This document shows positions 39,330 through 49,657 of a DNA stretch of 64,000 nt, piece by piece. The notes under the pieces are model-generated. The model was not told the origin of the DNA, did not search any database, and saw only the letters and a list, made by a program, of their open reading frames with translations. The translations under genes and the position numbers were made by a program. Origin of the DNA: Kumtagia sp052180275 (lineage in GTDB: Bacteria > Pseudomonadota > Alphaproteobacteria > Rhizobiales > Rhizobiaceae); contig NZ_CP197465.1 in assembly GCF_052180275.1 (NCBI RefSeq), positions 2,914,001-2,978,000 of the forward strand, read 5' to 3'. How positions within the stretch are numbered: position 1 is the stretch's first letter; every line of letters begins with the position of its first letter.

Positions 39330-40636
39330 ACTGGCTTGGCGGTCAGAAGGACGTCACCCAGCGCAAGGCCGGCATCGTCACGGTCCTCGACGTGGGTTCG
39401 ACCAAGATCTGCTGCGTGGTGGCGCAGCTCAAGCCTTGCGAGCCGAGCCAGCAGCTTCGCGGCCGCACCCACAAGGCCAAGGTGATCGGCATCGGCCACC
39501 AGAAGTCGCATGGGGTGAAGTCCGGCGTGGTGATCGATCTCGATCGCGCCGAGCAGGCGATCCGGCTGGCCGTCGATGCGGCCGAGCGCATGGCGGGGCT
39601 GACGGTCGACTCGCTGCTGGTCAACCTGACTTCCGGCCGGCTTCGGAGTCATACCTATTCGGCGACCATCAATCTCGGCGGCCATGAGGTCGACGAGGGC
39701 GACATCAAGCGCGTGCTGGCGGCCGGCGCGAAACAATCGCTGAAGGCCGAGCGCCAGGTCGTGCATGCCCTGCCGGTCGCCTTCTCGCTGGATGCGGAGC
39801 GCGGCGTGCGCGATCCGCGCGGCATGGTGGGCGACACGCTGGGCGTCGACATGCATGTGCTGACCGGCGATGCCGCTCCGCAGCGCAACCTGGAACTCTG
39901 CATCAACCGCTCGCACCTTTCGGTCGAGAGGCTGGTGGCAACACCTTACGCCAGCGGCCTCGCGGCGCTGGTCGACGACGAACTGGAAATGGGCGCGGCC
40001 TGCATCGACATGGGCGGCGGCACGACGACGATCTCGGTTTTCGCCGACGGCAAGTTCGTGCATGGCGACGCGATCGCGGTCGGCGGCATGCATGTCACGC
40101 TCGATCTCGCCAAGGGTCTGTCGACGCGCTTCGACGATGCCGAGCGGCTGAAGGTCATGCACGGATCGGCCATGCCAGGCAGCGCAGATGATCGCGACGT
40201 GCTTTCGGTGCAGCCGATCGGCGGCGACGACAGCGAGGTTCCGCTGCAGGTGCCGCGCTCGGTGATGACCCGAATCATCCGCGCCCGCGTCGAGGAGACG
40301 CTGGAGATGCTGCGCGACCGCCTGAACAAATCGGGCTACGGCAATGTCGTCGGCAAGCGCGTGGTGCTGACCGGCGGCGCGAGCCAGCTTGCCGGGCTGC
40401 CCGATGCGGCGCGGCGTATTCTGGGCCGGAATGTCCGGATCGGCCGGCCGCTGGGCGTTTCCAGCTTGCCGGAGGCAGCCAAGGGTCCGGCTTTTTCGAC
40501 GGCTGTCGGCTTGCTGATCTATCCCCAGGTCGCAAGCTTCGAGAATGGCAGGGTCAGTACGAGTTCCAAATTGCGTATGAGCGGAACGGGCGGCCGTTTC
40601 CAGCGCATGAGTCAGTGGTTGAGAGACAGTTTCTAA
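39326..40636 (+). CDS. ftsA: Cell division protein FtsA
   Basis: 436 residues, actin-like ATPase. Phosphate motifs VTVLDVGSTKICCVVAQL and CIDMGGGTTTISVFADG, and the adenosine motif VVLTGGASQLAGLPDAARRILG. The last residues (GRFQRMSQWLRDSF) form the amphipathic helix that binds the membrane. FtsA tethers FtsZ filaments to the membrane and recruits later division proteins. Coupled to ftsQ. Confidence 0.95.
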   Translation: MNWLGGQKDVTQRKAGIVTVLDVGSTKICCVVAQLKPCEPSQQLRGRTHKAKVIGIGHQKSHGVKSGVVIDLDRAEQAIRLAVDAAERMAGLTVDSLLVNLTSGRLRSHTYSATINLGGHEVDEGDIKRVLAAGAKQSLKAERQVVHALPVAFSLDAERGVRDPRGMVGDTLGVDMHVLTGDAAPQRNLELCINRSHLSVERLVATPYASGLAALVDDELEMGAACIDMGGGTTTISVFADGKFVHGDAIAVGGMHVTLDLAKGLSTRFDDAERLKVMHGSAMPGSADDRDVLSVQPIGGDDSEVPLQVPRSVMTRIIRARVEETLEMLRDRLNKSGYGNVVGKRVVLTGGASQLAGLPDAARRILGRNVRIGRPLGVSSLPEAAKGPAFSTAVGLLIYPQVASFENGRVSTSSKLRMSGTGGRFQRMSQWLRDSF

Positions 40637-40704
40637 ATATCGGCGGGGCTAGCCCCATAAATCAGCCGCGACGGCGACGCGGCAGGAAGGCAAAGGACGA
40701 GGAT

Positions 40705-42384
40705 ATGCCCATCAATCTCCAGAGACCGGACATCACCGAGCTCAAGCCGCGGATCACCGTATTCGGCGTTGGCGGCGGCGGCGGCAATGCCGTCAACAAC
40801 ATGATCACGGCGGGTCTGCGCGGCGTCGATTTCGTCGTGGCGAACACCGACGCGCAAGCGTTGACAATGTCGAAGTCGGAGCGGCTGATCCAACTCGGCG
40901 CTCACGTCACCGAGGGGCTCGGCGCCGGCTCGCAGCCGGAAGTCGGCCGGGCCGCGGCGGAAGAGTGCATCGACGAGATCATCGATCACTTGTCGAACAC
41001 CCACATGTGCTTCGTTACCGCGGGCATGGGCGGCGGCACCGGTACGGGTGCGGCGCCTGTCGTTGCCCGCGCGGCCCGTGAAAAGGGCATCCTGACTGTC
41101 GGCGTGGTGACAAAGCCGTTCCACTTCGAGGGCCAGCGCCGCATGAAGACGGCGGATATGGGCATCGAGGAGCTGCAGAAGAGCGTCGATACGCTCATCG
41201 TCATCCCGAACCAGAACCTGTTCCGGCTCGCCAACGACAAGACCACCTTCGCCGACGCCTTCGCGATGGCCGACCAGGTGCTCTATTCCGGCGTCGCCTG
41301 CATCACCGACCTGATGGTCAAGGAAGGCCTGATCAATCTCGACTTCGCCGACGTCCGTTCGGTGATGCGCGAAATGGGCAAGGCGATGATGGGCACCGGC
41401 GAGGCGTCCGGCGAGGGCAGGGCGATGGCGGCGGCCGAAGCGGCGATCGCCAACCCGCTGCTCGACGAGACCTCGATGCGCGGCGCCAAGGGCCTGCTGA
41501 TCTCGATCACCGGCGGCCGCGACCTGACGCTGTTCGAGGTCGACGAAGCGGCGACCCGCATCCGCGAAGAGGTCGACCAGGACGCCAACATCATCCTGGG
41601 TGCCACGTTCGACGAGGAACTGGAAGGCGTCATCCGCGTCTCGGTGGTCGCCACCGGCATCGACAAGTCGGCGGAGCAGATCGCGGCGACGCCGATCAAC
41701 ATCCGCCAGCCGCCGAAGCCGGCTCCGCGTCCTGCCGCGGAGGCACCGCGCGTCGAGGTGCGGACGGCCGATCCGGTTGCCGACGCGATCAGAATGGCCG
41801 AGCAGAATGCGGCAGTAGCGCCGCGCCAGCAGGCCGCCGAGGATTTTCGGCCGCAGAGCAAGCTGTTCCAGGCTCCTGAACCGGCGCCGATGCAGCAGCG
41901 TCCGGTGGCCGCCGCGCCGCAGGCGGCTCCGCAGTTCCATGTCGAGGAAGTGCAGCCCGTGATGCTGCAGCCGGTTGCGCCGCAGCCTGCGCCCGTGCAG
42001 CAGCGCGAGCCGGCGCCCGTCGCCGTGCAGCCGCGTATGCCCCGCGTCGAGGATTTTCCGCCGATGGTGAAAGCCGAGGCGGAAGCCAAGGCCCGCCCGG
42101 TCGACCAGGAAGATCGCGGTCCGATGGGCCTGCTTAAGCGCCTGACGGTCGGCCTGACCCGTCGCGAGGAAGAGCCTGCCAAGCTCGAGCCGGCGCAGCC
42201 GCGCGAGCCCAGGCTGCGCCAGCCGGCGCCGGAAGCGCGCCGTCTGAACAGCCAGGATCCGCAGCTTTACGCGCCGCGCCGCGGACAGCTCGACGACCAG
42301 GGCCGGGTTACGCCGCAGGCCCGCACGACTCATGAGGACGATCAGTTGGAGATTCCGGCGTTCCTTCGCCGGCAGGCGAACTGA
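40705..42384 (+). CDS. ftsZ: Cell division protein FtsZ with extended Pro/Gln-rich linker
   Basis: 559 residues, tubulin-like GTPase. The GTP-binding signature GGGGGNAVNNMI and GGGTGTGAAP are intact. Residues about 330-540 form a long Pro/Gln/Ala-rich linker, and the protein closes with DDQLEIPAFLRRQAN, the conserved C-terminal peptide that binds FtsA and other partners. ATG 40705 has GACGAGGA upstream; the open frame extends to 40615 inside ftsA. Between ftsA and ftsZ there is a perfect palindrome GGGGCTAGCCCC (40645-40656). A terminator closes the cluster. Confidence 0.95.
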   Translation: MPINLQRPDITELKPRITVFGVGGGGGNAVNNMITAGLRGVDFVVANTDAQALTMSKSERLIQLGAHVTEGLGAGSQPEVGRAAAEECIDEIIDHLSNTHMCFVTAGMGGGTGTGAAPVVARAAREKGILTVGVVTKPFHFEGQRRMKTADMGIEELQKSVDTLIVIPNQNLFRLANDKTTFADAFAMADQVLYSGVACITDLMVKEGLINLDFADVRSVMREMGKAMMGTGEASGEGRAMAAAEAAIANPLLDETSMRGAKGLLISITGGRDLTLFEVDEAATRIREEVDQDANIILGATFDEELEGVIRVSVVATGIDKSAEQIAATPINIRQPPKPAPRPAAEAPRVEVRTADPVADAIRMAEQNAAVAPRQQAAEDFRPQSKLFQAPEPAPMQQRPVAAAPQAAPQFHVEEVQPVMLQPVAPQPAPVQQREPAPVAVQPRMPRVEDFPPMVKAEAEAKARPVDQEDRGPMGLLKRLTVGLTRREEEPAKLEPAQPREPRLRQPAPEARRLNSQDPQLYAPRRGQLDDQGRVTPQARTTHEDDQLEIPAFLRRQAN

Positions 42385-42410
42385 ACCGTAAACGGTTGTT
42401 AACGGGTGTG

Positions 42411-42440
42411 TGCGGACAGGCAGGAGACTGCCTGTCCGCA
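42411..42440 (+). terminator. Rho-independent terminator after ftsZ
   Basis: A 12-bp stem (TGCGGACAGGCA / TGCCTGTCCGCA) with loop GGAGAC, followed by TTTTATTTAT. It ends the dcw transcript, so lpxC should have its own promoter in 42441-42664. Confidence 0.92.
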
Positions 42441-42664
42441 TTTTATTTATCTCCAGTAAAACCAATACGTTAGGATATGCGCGGGGCAACCTTACGCGGT
42501 AACACAGAGTAAGAAAGCGTGATTTGTGACGGCTCTGCCGGACGACTATCTTCAAGGCTGAAAGATGGCAGCAATTGGACCCATTTGTTCGGGCCGCTTC
42601 TGTCGAGACAGTGACGAGCCGCGGGGAGTTGGGATGGAGCCGCGGCCTTGGCAATGAAGCGCAT

Positions 42665-43615
42665 ATGGGGATAAATTTGCACGACTATCAGACCACAGTG
42701 AAATCGTGCGCGACCTTGTCCGGCATCGGCGTTCATAGCGGCAAGCCTGTTACGATCCGTTTCAATCCTGCAGACCCCGATACTGGTGTGGTCTTCGTGT
42801 ACAGTGGCGAGCATGGCGCGGGCCGCCAGTTGCCGGCGCTGGTCTCGGAAGTCGGCGCGACTGCCCTTTGCACCGTGCTCGGCGAGCCCGCCGGATTCCA
42901 TGTCGCGACGGTCGAGCATGTGATGGCTGCCTTGCTCGGGCTTGGCATCGACAATGTGCTCATCGAGATCGACGGCAACGAAGTGCCCGTCATGGACGGC
43001 AGCGCCGGGATGTTCGTCGAGGCCATCGACCAGGCCGGCATCGAGACGCTGGACGTCAAGCGCCGCTACATCCGCGTCGTCAAGCCGGTGCGTATCGAGA
43101 GCGGTGCTTCGTGGGCGGAGTTTCGGCCGTATCGCGGTACGCGCTTCGAGGTAGAGATCGATTTCGACAGTCCTGCGATCGGGCGCCAGGCGTTTGCCGC
43201 CGATGTTGACCCGGTTTCCTTCCGCCGCGATCTCGCCCGTGCCCGCACTTTCGGCTTCATGCGCGACGTCGAGCGGCTGTGGGCTGCAGGGTATGCGCTC
43301 GGCTCGTCGCTCGAGAATTCGATCGTGATCGGCGACGACAACCATGTGATCAATATGGAAGGGTTGCGCTACGCTGACGAGTTCGTGCGCCACAAGACGC
43401 TGGATGCGATGGGCGACCTCGCGCTTGCCGGTGCGCGCTTCATCGGCTGCTTCAAGTCGTTCCGCGGCGGGCACCGGCTGAACGCCGCGGCGCTCCGGCA
43501 CCTGTTGTCCGATCCGACGGCGTTCGAGATCGTCGAGACGAATCGCCGTTCGCGGGGACGCGGCGCGGAAATGACCGCCGTCAACGCGCCGGTCTACGCT
43601 CCTTGGGTTCTCTGA
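42665..43615 (+). CDS. lpxC: UDP-3-O-acyl-N-acetylglucosamine deacetylase LpxC
   Basis: 316 residues, zinc amidase of lipid A synthesis and its first committed step. ATLSGIGVHSGKPVTIRFNPA at the start, VEHVMAALLGLGIDNVLIEIDGNEVPVMDGSA, the zinc site HKTLDAMGDLALAG and the general-acid region FRGGHRLN. ATG 42665 (MGINLHDYQTTVK) fits; the frame is open further upstream. Expression is separated from ftsZ by the terminator. Confidence 0.95.
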   Translation: MGINLHDYQTTVKSCATLSGIGVHSGKPVTIRFNPADPDTGVVFVYSGEHGAGRQLPALVSEVGATALCTVLGEPAGFHVATVEHVMAALLGLGIDNVLIEIDGNEVPVMDGSAGMFVEAIDQAGIETLDVKRRYIRVVKPVRIESGASWAEFRPYRGTRFEVEIDFDSPAIGRQAFAADVDPVSFRRDLARARTFGFMRDVERLWAAGYALGSSLENSIVIGDDNHVINMEGLRYADEFVRHKTLDAMGDLALAGARFIGCFKSFRGGHRLNAAALRHLLSDPTAFEIVETNRRSRGRGAEMTAVNAPVYAPWVL

Positions 43616-43792
43616 CCGGGGCGGCATTTGTTCCCACTTTCGTCGCCTTGAGCGTCGATGGGGAGCCCGGTTTACGGGCACGGCCACAAAAAAGCGCCAT
43701 TGCGGCCTGATAGCGTTGCCGTGGCGAGCCGTTCTGGTTTATGGCTGCTCGCCTTCGCTTGCGTCGACGCCACGAGGGGCAGAATCAAAAAT

Positions 43793-44659
43793 ATGTCGTT
43801 TCACGGTGCACTAGACAATCGGGGGATTCGACGGGCCTTGCTGGCCGTCGCGATGATCGGCATTCCCCTGACCCTCTCGGCCTGCCAGTCGGATGACGAC
43901 ATCGATCTCTCCACCTATGTGGAACAGACGGAGCCGGCGGATGTGCTCTACAATCAGGCGCTTGCCAATATGAATGCCGGCCGGCTCACCGAGGCCAGCC
44001 GCAAGTTCGACGCGATCGACCGCCAGCACCCGTACTCGGAATATGCCCGCAAATCGATGGTGATGGGCGCATTCGCCAATTACCGCCAGGGCAAGTACGA
44101 AGAAGCGATCAATTCGGCCAAGCGTTACGTTTCGCTCTACCCGAACACTCCCGACGCGGCCTATGCGCAGTATATCATCGGGCTATCCTATTTCCGCCAG
44201 ATCCGCGACGTGACGCAGGACCAGAAGGAAGCGCGGCGCACCATCGAGGCGATGGAAGAGCTGGTGCAGCGCTGGCCCGAATCGGAATACGTCGACGACG
44301 CGCGCACGAAGATTCGCTTTGCCCGCGACCAACTCGCCGGCAAGGAAATGCAGACCGGCCGCTACTATCTCGAGCGGCGCGAATACATTGCCTCGATCAA
44401 GCGCTTCCGCTACGTCGTCGAGAATTATTCCAACACGCGCCATATCGAGGAGGCGCTGGCCCGCCTGACCGAGGCGTATATGGCCATGGGCCTGACGTCC
44501 GAAGCGCAGACGGCGGCGGCGGTGCTCGGGCAGAACTATCCCGACAGCCAGTGGTACAAGGATTCCTACAAGCTGCTGCAATCGGGCGGGCTTGAGCCGC
44601 GCGAGAATCAGGGTTCGTGGATATCGAAGGCGGGCACGCTGATCACCGGCGGTGCCTGA
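43793..44659 (+). CDS. bamD: Outer membrane assembly lipoprotein BamD
   Basis: 288 residues. Lipoprotein signal with lipobox LSAC (near residue 29), then tetratricopeptide repeats: ADVLYNQALANMNAGRLTEASRKFDAI, MVMGAFANYRQGKYEEAINSAKRYV, and YYLERREYIASIKRFRYVVENYSNTRHIEEALARLTEAYMAMG. It is the essential partner of BamA in inserting outer membrane proteins. ATG 43793 begins the signal sequence. Placement next to lpxC groups envelope genes. Confidence 0.93.
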   Translation: MSFHGALDNRGIRRALLAVAMIGIPLTLSACQSDDDIDLSTYVEQTEPADVLYNQALANMNAGRLTEASRKFDAIDRQHPYSEYARKSMVMGAFANYRQGKYEEAINSAKRYVSLYPNTPDAAYAQYIIGLSYFRQIRDVTQDQKEARRTIEAMEELVQRWPESEYVDDARTKIRFARDQLAGKEMQTGRYYLERREYIASIKRFRYVVENYSNTRHIEEALARLTEAYMAMGLTSEAQTAAAVLGQNYPDSQWYKDSYKLLQSGGLEPRENQGSWISKAGTLITGGA

Positions 44660-44823
44660 TTCTTGCTGCGGCTGGACCTGCGCCGCCGGCCGCAGGGTTT
44701 CATCGTGCATATTGCCTGGCTGTGTTGCGCGGGTCGCCTAAAATCCCGAAATCATGGTATTGGCGGCTCGCAGGTCGTGACAGTCTGCGTTGCGATGCCG
44801 ATTCCTGAATTCCAAGGGTTGTG

Positions 44824-46494
44824 ATGCTGGCGCGTCTTTCGATCCGCGATATCGTCCTGATCGAGAGGCTGGATATCGATTTTACGGCCGGCCTCTCCGT
44901 GCTGACCGGCGAGACCGGTGCCGGCAAGTCGATCCTGCTGGACGCGCTGTCGCTGGCGCTCGGGGCGCGCGGCGACGCCTCGCTGGTCCGCCATGGCGCG
45001 GCGCAAGGGCAGGTGACGGCGGTGTTCGACGTGCCGCGCAACCACCCGGCGCGCAGCATCCTTTCCGACAATGCCTTCGAGGACGACGGCGACATCATCC
45101 TGCGGCGCGTGCAGACGGCCGACGGGCGGACTCGCGTCTTCGTCAACGACCAGCCGTCCAGCGTGACGCTGATGCGCGATATCGGCCGGGCGCTGGTGGA
45201 AATCCATGGCCAGCACGACGAGCGGGCGCTGGTCGATCCGGGTGCGCATCGCGACCTGCTCGACTCCTTCGGCGGTCATGTCGGCGAGGCGAGGACGGTG
45301 GCTGCCGCCTGGCGGCGCTGGCGGGATGCCGAGCAGGAACTGGCCCGCCACAAGGCAAGGGTCGACGCGGCGGCGCGCGAGGCGGATTTCTTGCGTTCCT
45401 CGGTGGCCGAGCTTTCCAAGCTCGATCCGCAGCCCGGCGAGGAAACGGATCTTGCCGAGATGCGCGCGTCGATGATGCGTGTGGAAAAGATCGCTTCCGA
45501 GATCAAGGATGCGCAGGACGTGCTGTCCGGGGCGAACTCGCCGCTGCCGCAACTGGCCAGCCTGCTGAGGAGGTTGCAACGCAAGGCGCAGGATGTGCCG
45601 GGCCTGCTCGACGATGTGGTCAAGTCGCTGGACGAGGCGCTGATTTCGCTCGATGCCGCGCAGTCAGGCGTGGATGCCGCGCTGCGAGCGACCGAATATG
45701 ACCCCGAGCGACTGGAGCGGGCCGAGGAGCGGCTGTTCGCGCTGCGGGCCATGGCCAGGAAACACAATGTGCAGGTCGACGATCTGGCGCAACTGCGCGA
45801 CGCCATGGTGGCCGATCTCGCCGACCTCGATGCCGGCGAGGAGCGGCTGCGCGGGCTGGACGGGATGGCGAGCATGGCGCGCGCCGCCTACGACAAGGAT
45901 GCGGCACATCTTTCCGACCTGCGCAAGTCGGCGGCCGCCGGCCTGGAAGCGGCCGTCATGGCCGAACTGCCGGCGCTCAGGCTGGAACGGGCGGCGTTCA
46001 TCGTCGAACTGACGTCGGAGGCTGACAACCGCGCGGAGGAGGGCATCGACCAGGTCGAGTACTGGGTGCGGACCAACCCCGGCACGCGGCCGGGGCCGAT
46101 GATGAAGGTGGCCTCGGGTGGCGAGCTTTCGCGGTTCCTGCTGGCGCTGAAGGTTGCGCTGGCCGACCGGGGCTCGGCGCCGACGCTGGTGTTCGACGAG
46201 ATCGATTCGGGTGTCGGCGGCGCAGTGGCCGATGCGATCGGCCAGCGGCTGGCGCGGTTGGCTAAGCGTGTGCAGGTGCTGACCGTCACCCATGCGCCGC
46301 AGGTCGCGGCGCGCGCCGAGACGCATTTCCTCATCTCCAAATCGGGGACGGAACGGGTGTCGACCACCGTCGCCGAGATCGACCGGCCGTCGCGGCAGGA
46401 GGAGATCGCGCGCATGCTCGCCGGCGAGACGATCACCGAGGAGGCACGGGCGGCGGCCGCGAGGCTGCTGGGCGCGACGTCGCCTGTCAGTTGA
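44824..46494 (+). CDS. recN: DNA repair protein RecN
   Basis: 556 residues, SMC-like ATPase. Walker A GETGAGKSIL, long coiled coils (about 150-350), the ABC signature VASGGELSRFLLALKVAL, and Walker B TLVFDEIDSGVGG. It acts at double-strand breaks with RecA. A GTG sits one codon earlier (44821); ATG 44824 (MLARLSIRDIVLIERL) is the family start. Alone, but between bamD and ligA on the same strand. Confidence 0.94.
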   Translation: MLARLSIRDIVLIERLDIDFTAGLSVLTGETGAGKSILLDALSLALGARGDASLVRHGAAQGQVTAVFDVPRNHPARSILSDNAFEDDGDIILRRVQTADGRTRVFVNDQPSSVTLMRDIGRALVEIHGQHDERALVDPGAHRDLLDSFGGHVGEARTVAAAWRRWRDAEQELARHKARVDAAAREADFLRSSVAELSKLDPQPGEETDLAEMRASMMRVEKIASEIKDAQDVLSGANSPLPQLASLLRRLQRKAQDVPGLLDDVVKSLDEALISLDAAQSGVDAALRATEYDPERLERAEERLFALRAMARKHNVQVDDLAQLRDAMVADLADLDAGEERLRGLDGMASMARAAYDKDAAHLSDLRKSAAAGLEAAVMAELPALRLERAAFIVELTSEADNRAEEGIDQVEYWVRTNPGTRPGPMMKVASGGELSRFLLALKVALADRGSAPTLVFDEIDSGVGGAVADAIGQRLARLAKRVQVLTVTHAPQVAARAETHFLISKSGTERVSTTVAEIDRPSRQEEIARMLAGETITEEARAAAARLLGATSPVS

Positions 46495-46575
46495 AGCATT
46501 GGCAGCGGTTTACTTTTATCGGGATTTTGCCGAAGAGTTTTTGGCGTTTGCGTCCCGAAAAAGAAGAATGTCCCC

Positions 46576-48795
46576 ATGGCCGCCCCTCAAATTCCCGTCG
46601 AAGAACTCACCCAAGAGCAGGCCGCTGGCGAACTCGCCAGACTGGCTGGTGAGATTGCGGAACACGACCGGCGCTATCACCAGGAAGACGCGCCGACCAT
46701 TTCGGACGCGGACTATGATGCGCTGAGGCGGCGGAACGCGGCGATCGAAGAACGATTTCCCGATCTGATCCGGGAGGATAGCCCGACCGGTACGGTCGGC
46801 GCTCCGCCGGCGGAGGGGTTTGCCAAGGTGCGGCACGCCGTGCCGATGCTCAGCCTCGCCAAGGCTTATACCGACGAGGACGTGGTCGATTTTCTGGAGC
46901 GCGCGAAACGCTTCTTCGAACGCGACAAGGATTTCGACATCGCGTTCACAGCCGAGCCGAAGATCGATGGGCTGTCGGCCTCGCTACGCTATGAGAAGGG
47001 GGTGTTCGTCCAGGGCGCGACGCGCGGCGACGGCACTGTCGGCGAGGACATCACCGCCAATTTGAAGAGCATTGCCGACATACCGCACAGGCTGAAAGGC
47101 TCGGGCTGGCCGGAGACGATCGAGATTCGCGGCGAGGTCTATATGACCTATGCGGAGTTCGAGGCGTTGAAGGAGCGCTCGGCGGCGGCCGGCGGGCAGG
47201 ACTACGTCAACCCGCGCAACACGGCGGCGGGGTCGCTCCGCCAGAAGGATGCGTCGGTAACAGCCAGCCGCAACCTGAAATTCTTCGCCTATGCATGGGG
47301 CTACACGACCGAGGACCCTGCGCCGACGCAGTTCGAGTCGGTGCAGAAATTTGCCGATTGGGGTTTTCAGATCAGCCCGCTGATGGTGCGCGCCAAATCG
47401 GTCGAGGAACTGATCGCGCACTACAGACTGATCGAGGCGCAGCGCTCGTCGCTTGGTTATGACATCGACGGTGTCGTCTATAAGGTCGACCAGCTCGAGT
47501 TGCAGCGCCGCTGGGGCTTCATCAGCGGCGAGCCGCGCTGGGCGATCGCGCATAAATTCCCGGCCGAGCAGGCGACCACCGTGCTCCGCCAGATCGACAT
47601 TCAGGTGGGCCGCACGGGCACGCTGGCGCCGGTGGGGCGGCTCGACCCGGTGACCGTCGGCGGCGTCACCGTCGTCAACGTCACGCTCCACAATGAGGAT
47701 TACATCGCCGGGATCGACAGCAACGGATTGCCCATCCGCGGCGACGAACCGATCGATATCCGCATCGGCGACACCGTCGTAATCCAGCGGGCAGGGGACG
47801 TCATTCCGCAGATCGTTAGGGTCGTGCTGGAAAAGCGTCCCGCCGATGCCGTACCTTACGAGTTCCGGCACACCTGCCCGGTCTGCGGCTCGCCCGCCAC
47901 GCGCGAGGTCAACGAGAAGACCGGCAAGGAGGATTCGCGTCGGCGCTGCACAGGCGAATTGATCTGTCCGGCACAGGCGATGGAGAGGTTGCGTCACTTC
48001 GTGTCGCGCGGTGCGATGGATATCGAGGGGCTGGGCGCGGAGAATATCGACCTCTTCTTCAGTGCCGGGCTGATCAAGACCGCCGCCGACATCTTTGTGC
48101 TGAAGGACCGCCGCGCGGAAGTACAGCAGGCGCTGTTCGAGCGGCGCGAGGCGCAGGCCCGTGAGCGCGAGGCCGCCAAGGGCACAACGCGCAAGAAGGT
48201 GCTGTCGGCCGAGGAGCGCACTTACGAGAGCCTCGACAAGCTGTTCGCCGCGATCGATGCACGGCGGGAGCCGGAACTCGACCGCTTTATCTTCGCGCTT
48301 GGCATTCGCCATATTGGCGACACCACGGCGGCGCTGCTGGCGAAGACCTTTTCGACGGTGGAGGAATTCATCCGCGTCGGCAAGGAGACTGCCGCTGCGG
48401 AAGACCCGCATACTGTGTTTCCCTCCGTCAACGGCATCGGCGACACGGTGATCGGCGCGCTCATCGATTTCTTCGGCAACGAGCGCAACGACGACGTGCT
48501 GGACAAGCTGCTCGATCAGGTCCGCCCAAAACCCTACGTGGTCAACGTCTCGGCCGGCAGCCCGGTGGCCGGCAAGACCGTCGTCTTCACCGGGTCGCTG
48601 GAGAAGATGTCACGGTCGGAGGCAAAGGCGATGGCGGAGAGGCTTGGCGCCAAGGTTGCCGGCTCGGTCTCGGCCAAGACGGATCTCGTCGTGGCCGGAC
48701 CTGGCGCGGGATCGAAGCTCAAGCAAGCGACGGAACTCGGCATCGAGGTGATTGACGAGGACAAGTGGCTGGAGCGGGTAGCGCAGGCGCGATGA
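46576..48795 (+). CDS. ligA: NAD-dependent DNA ligase LigA
   Basis: 739 residues. Adenylation lysine at about 129 in AEPKIDGLSASLRYEKG; zinc finger CPVCGSP...RRCTGELICPAQ; helix-hairpin-helix repeats; and a C-terminal BRCT domain (VAGKTVVFTGSLEKMSRSEAKAMAERLGAKV). It seals nicks during replication and repair using NAD. Slightly longer than the usual ~670-720; the extra residues fall in a charged insert near 520-545 (ERREAQAREREAAKGTTRKKV). Confidence 0.96.
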   Translation: MAAPQIPVEELTQEQAAGELARLAGEIAEHDRRYHQEDAPTISDADYDALRRRNAAIEERFPDLIREDSPTGTVGAPPAEGFAKVRHAVPMLSLAKAYTDEDVVDFLERAKRFFERDKDFDIAFTAEPKIDGLSASLRYEKGVFVQGATRGDGTVGEDITANLKSIADIPHRLKGSGWPETIEIRGEVYMTYAEFEALKERSAAAGGQDYVNPRNTAAGSLRQKDASVTASRNLKFFAYAWGYTTEDPAPTQFESVQKFADWGFQISPLMVRAKSVEELIAHYRLIEAQRSSLGYDIDGVVYKVDQLELQRRWGFISGEPRWAIAHKFPAEQATTVLRQIDIQVGRTGTLAPVGRLDPVTVGGVTVVNVTLHNEDYIAGIDSNGLPIRGDEPIDIRIGDTVVIQRAGDVIPQIVRVVLEKRPADAVPYEFRHTCPVCGSPATREVNEKTGKEDSRRRCTGELICPAQAMERLRHFVSRGAMDIEGLGAENIDLFFSAGLIKTAADIFVLKDRRAEVQQALFERREAQAREREAAKGTTRKKVLSAEERTYESLDKLFAAIDARREPELDRFIFALGIRHIGDTTAALLAKTFSTVEEFIRVGKETAAAEDPHTVFPSVNGIGDTVIGALIDFFGNERNDDVLDKLLDQVRPKPYVVNVSAGSPVAGKTVVFTGSLEKMSRSEAKAMAERLGAKVAGSVSAKTDLVVAGPGAGSKLKQATELGIEVIDEDKWLERVAQAR

Positions 48796-48931
48796 ATCTT
48801 GTCGGTTCTCTGAATGGCGTATGGTTACCGCAGCCAAAGCAAGGTTCACCATCCCTGATTGTTTGGCTCAAGCGAATTCGTGTGACAGGACAGGGGTGCT
48901 GACATAGCTATCCCGGTTTCCGGGGAATGTC

Positions 48932-49657
48932 ATGGCCACCGAATCCGTCGTTATGCGACCAGCAGAGAGCACGTTCTGGCAGGGTGTGCGGCTCGGCCTC
49001 CCCGTGGTCGTCGCCTCGGCGCCCTTTGCCGTCCTGTTCGGCGCCATCGCGGTGGACAACGGCTTCACCGTCGCCGAGGCGATCCTGATGAGCGCGCTGA
49101 TCTATGGCGGGGCCAGCCAGATGGTCGGCATCGAACTGTTCGGACAGAACATCGCGCCGTGGTTGGTGGTGGCGTCGATCTTCGCGGTGAATTTCCGGCA
49201 TGTGCTCTATTCAGCCTCCATCGGCCGACGGCTGGCGCACTGGCCGCTCTGGCAGCAGGCGGTTGGCTATTTCGTGCTGACCGACCCGCAATTCGCCGAG
49301 GCCGAACGGAAAGCCGAAAGCGGCGAGAAGGTCGGCTTCGTCTGGTACATGGGCATGGGCCTGGCGATCTATGTCTGCTGGGTCATCGAAAGCGGGCTGG
49401 GCGCGGTGTTCGGCAAGCTGATCCCGGATACCCATGCCATCGGCATCGATTTCCTTCTGCCGATCTATTTTCTCGGCCTGGTCATGAGTTTTCGCAAGCG
49501 GCCGCTGTGGCTGCCGGTTGTGCTGGTCAGTGGCGTGGTCTCGCTCATCGCCTACAAGACCATCGGGTCGCCCTGGCATGTGTCGGTGGGGGCGGCGGCC
49601 GGCATTATCCTCGGTGCGGTCGTCGCGCCGAATGCCGCGAAGAGGTCCGCGCCGTGA
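48932..49657 (+). CDS. azlC: AzlC-family branched-chain amino acid exporter subunit
   Basis: 241 residues with about six to eight membrane segments. Recognisable AzlC motifs: FWQGVRLGLPVVVASAPFAVLFGAIAV, GGASQMVGIELF, FAVNFRHVLYSASIG and YFVLTDPQFA. The larger of two subunits of a branched-chain amino acid or azaleucine exporter. Coupled by GTGA overlap with azlD. A GGGG-containing ribosome site precedes. Confidence 0.9.
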   Translation: MATESVVMRPAESTFWQGVRLGLPVVVASAPFAVLFGAIAVDNGFTVAEAILMSALIYGGASQMVGIELFGQNIAPWLVVASIFAVNFRHVLYSASIGRRLAHWPLWQQAVGYFVLTDPQFAEAERKAESGEKVGFVWYMGMGLAIYVCWVIESGLGAVFGKLIPDTHAIGIDFLLPIYFLGLVMSFRKRPLWLPVVLVSGVVSLIAYKTIGSPWHVSVGAAAGIILGAVVAPNAAKRSAP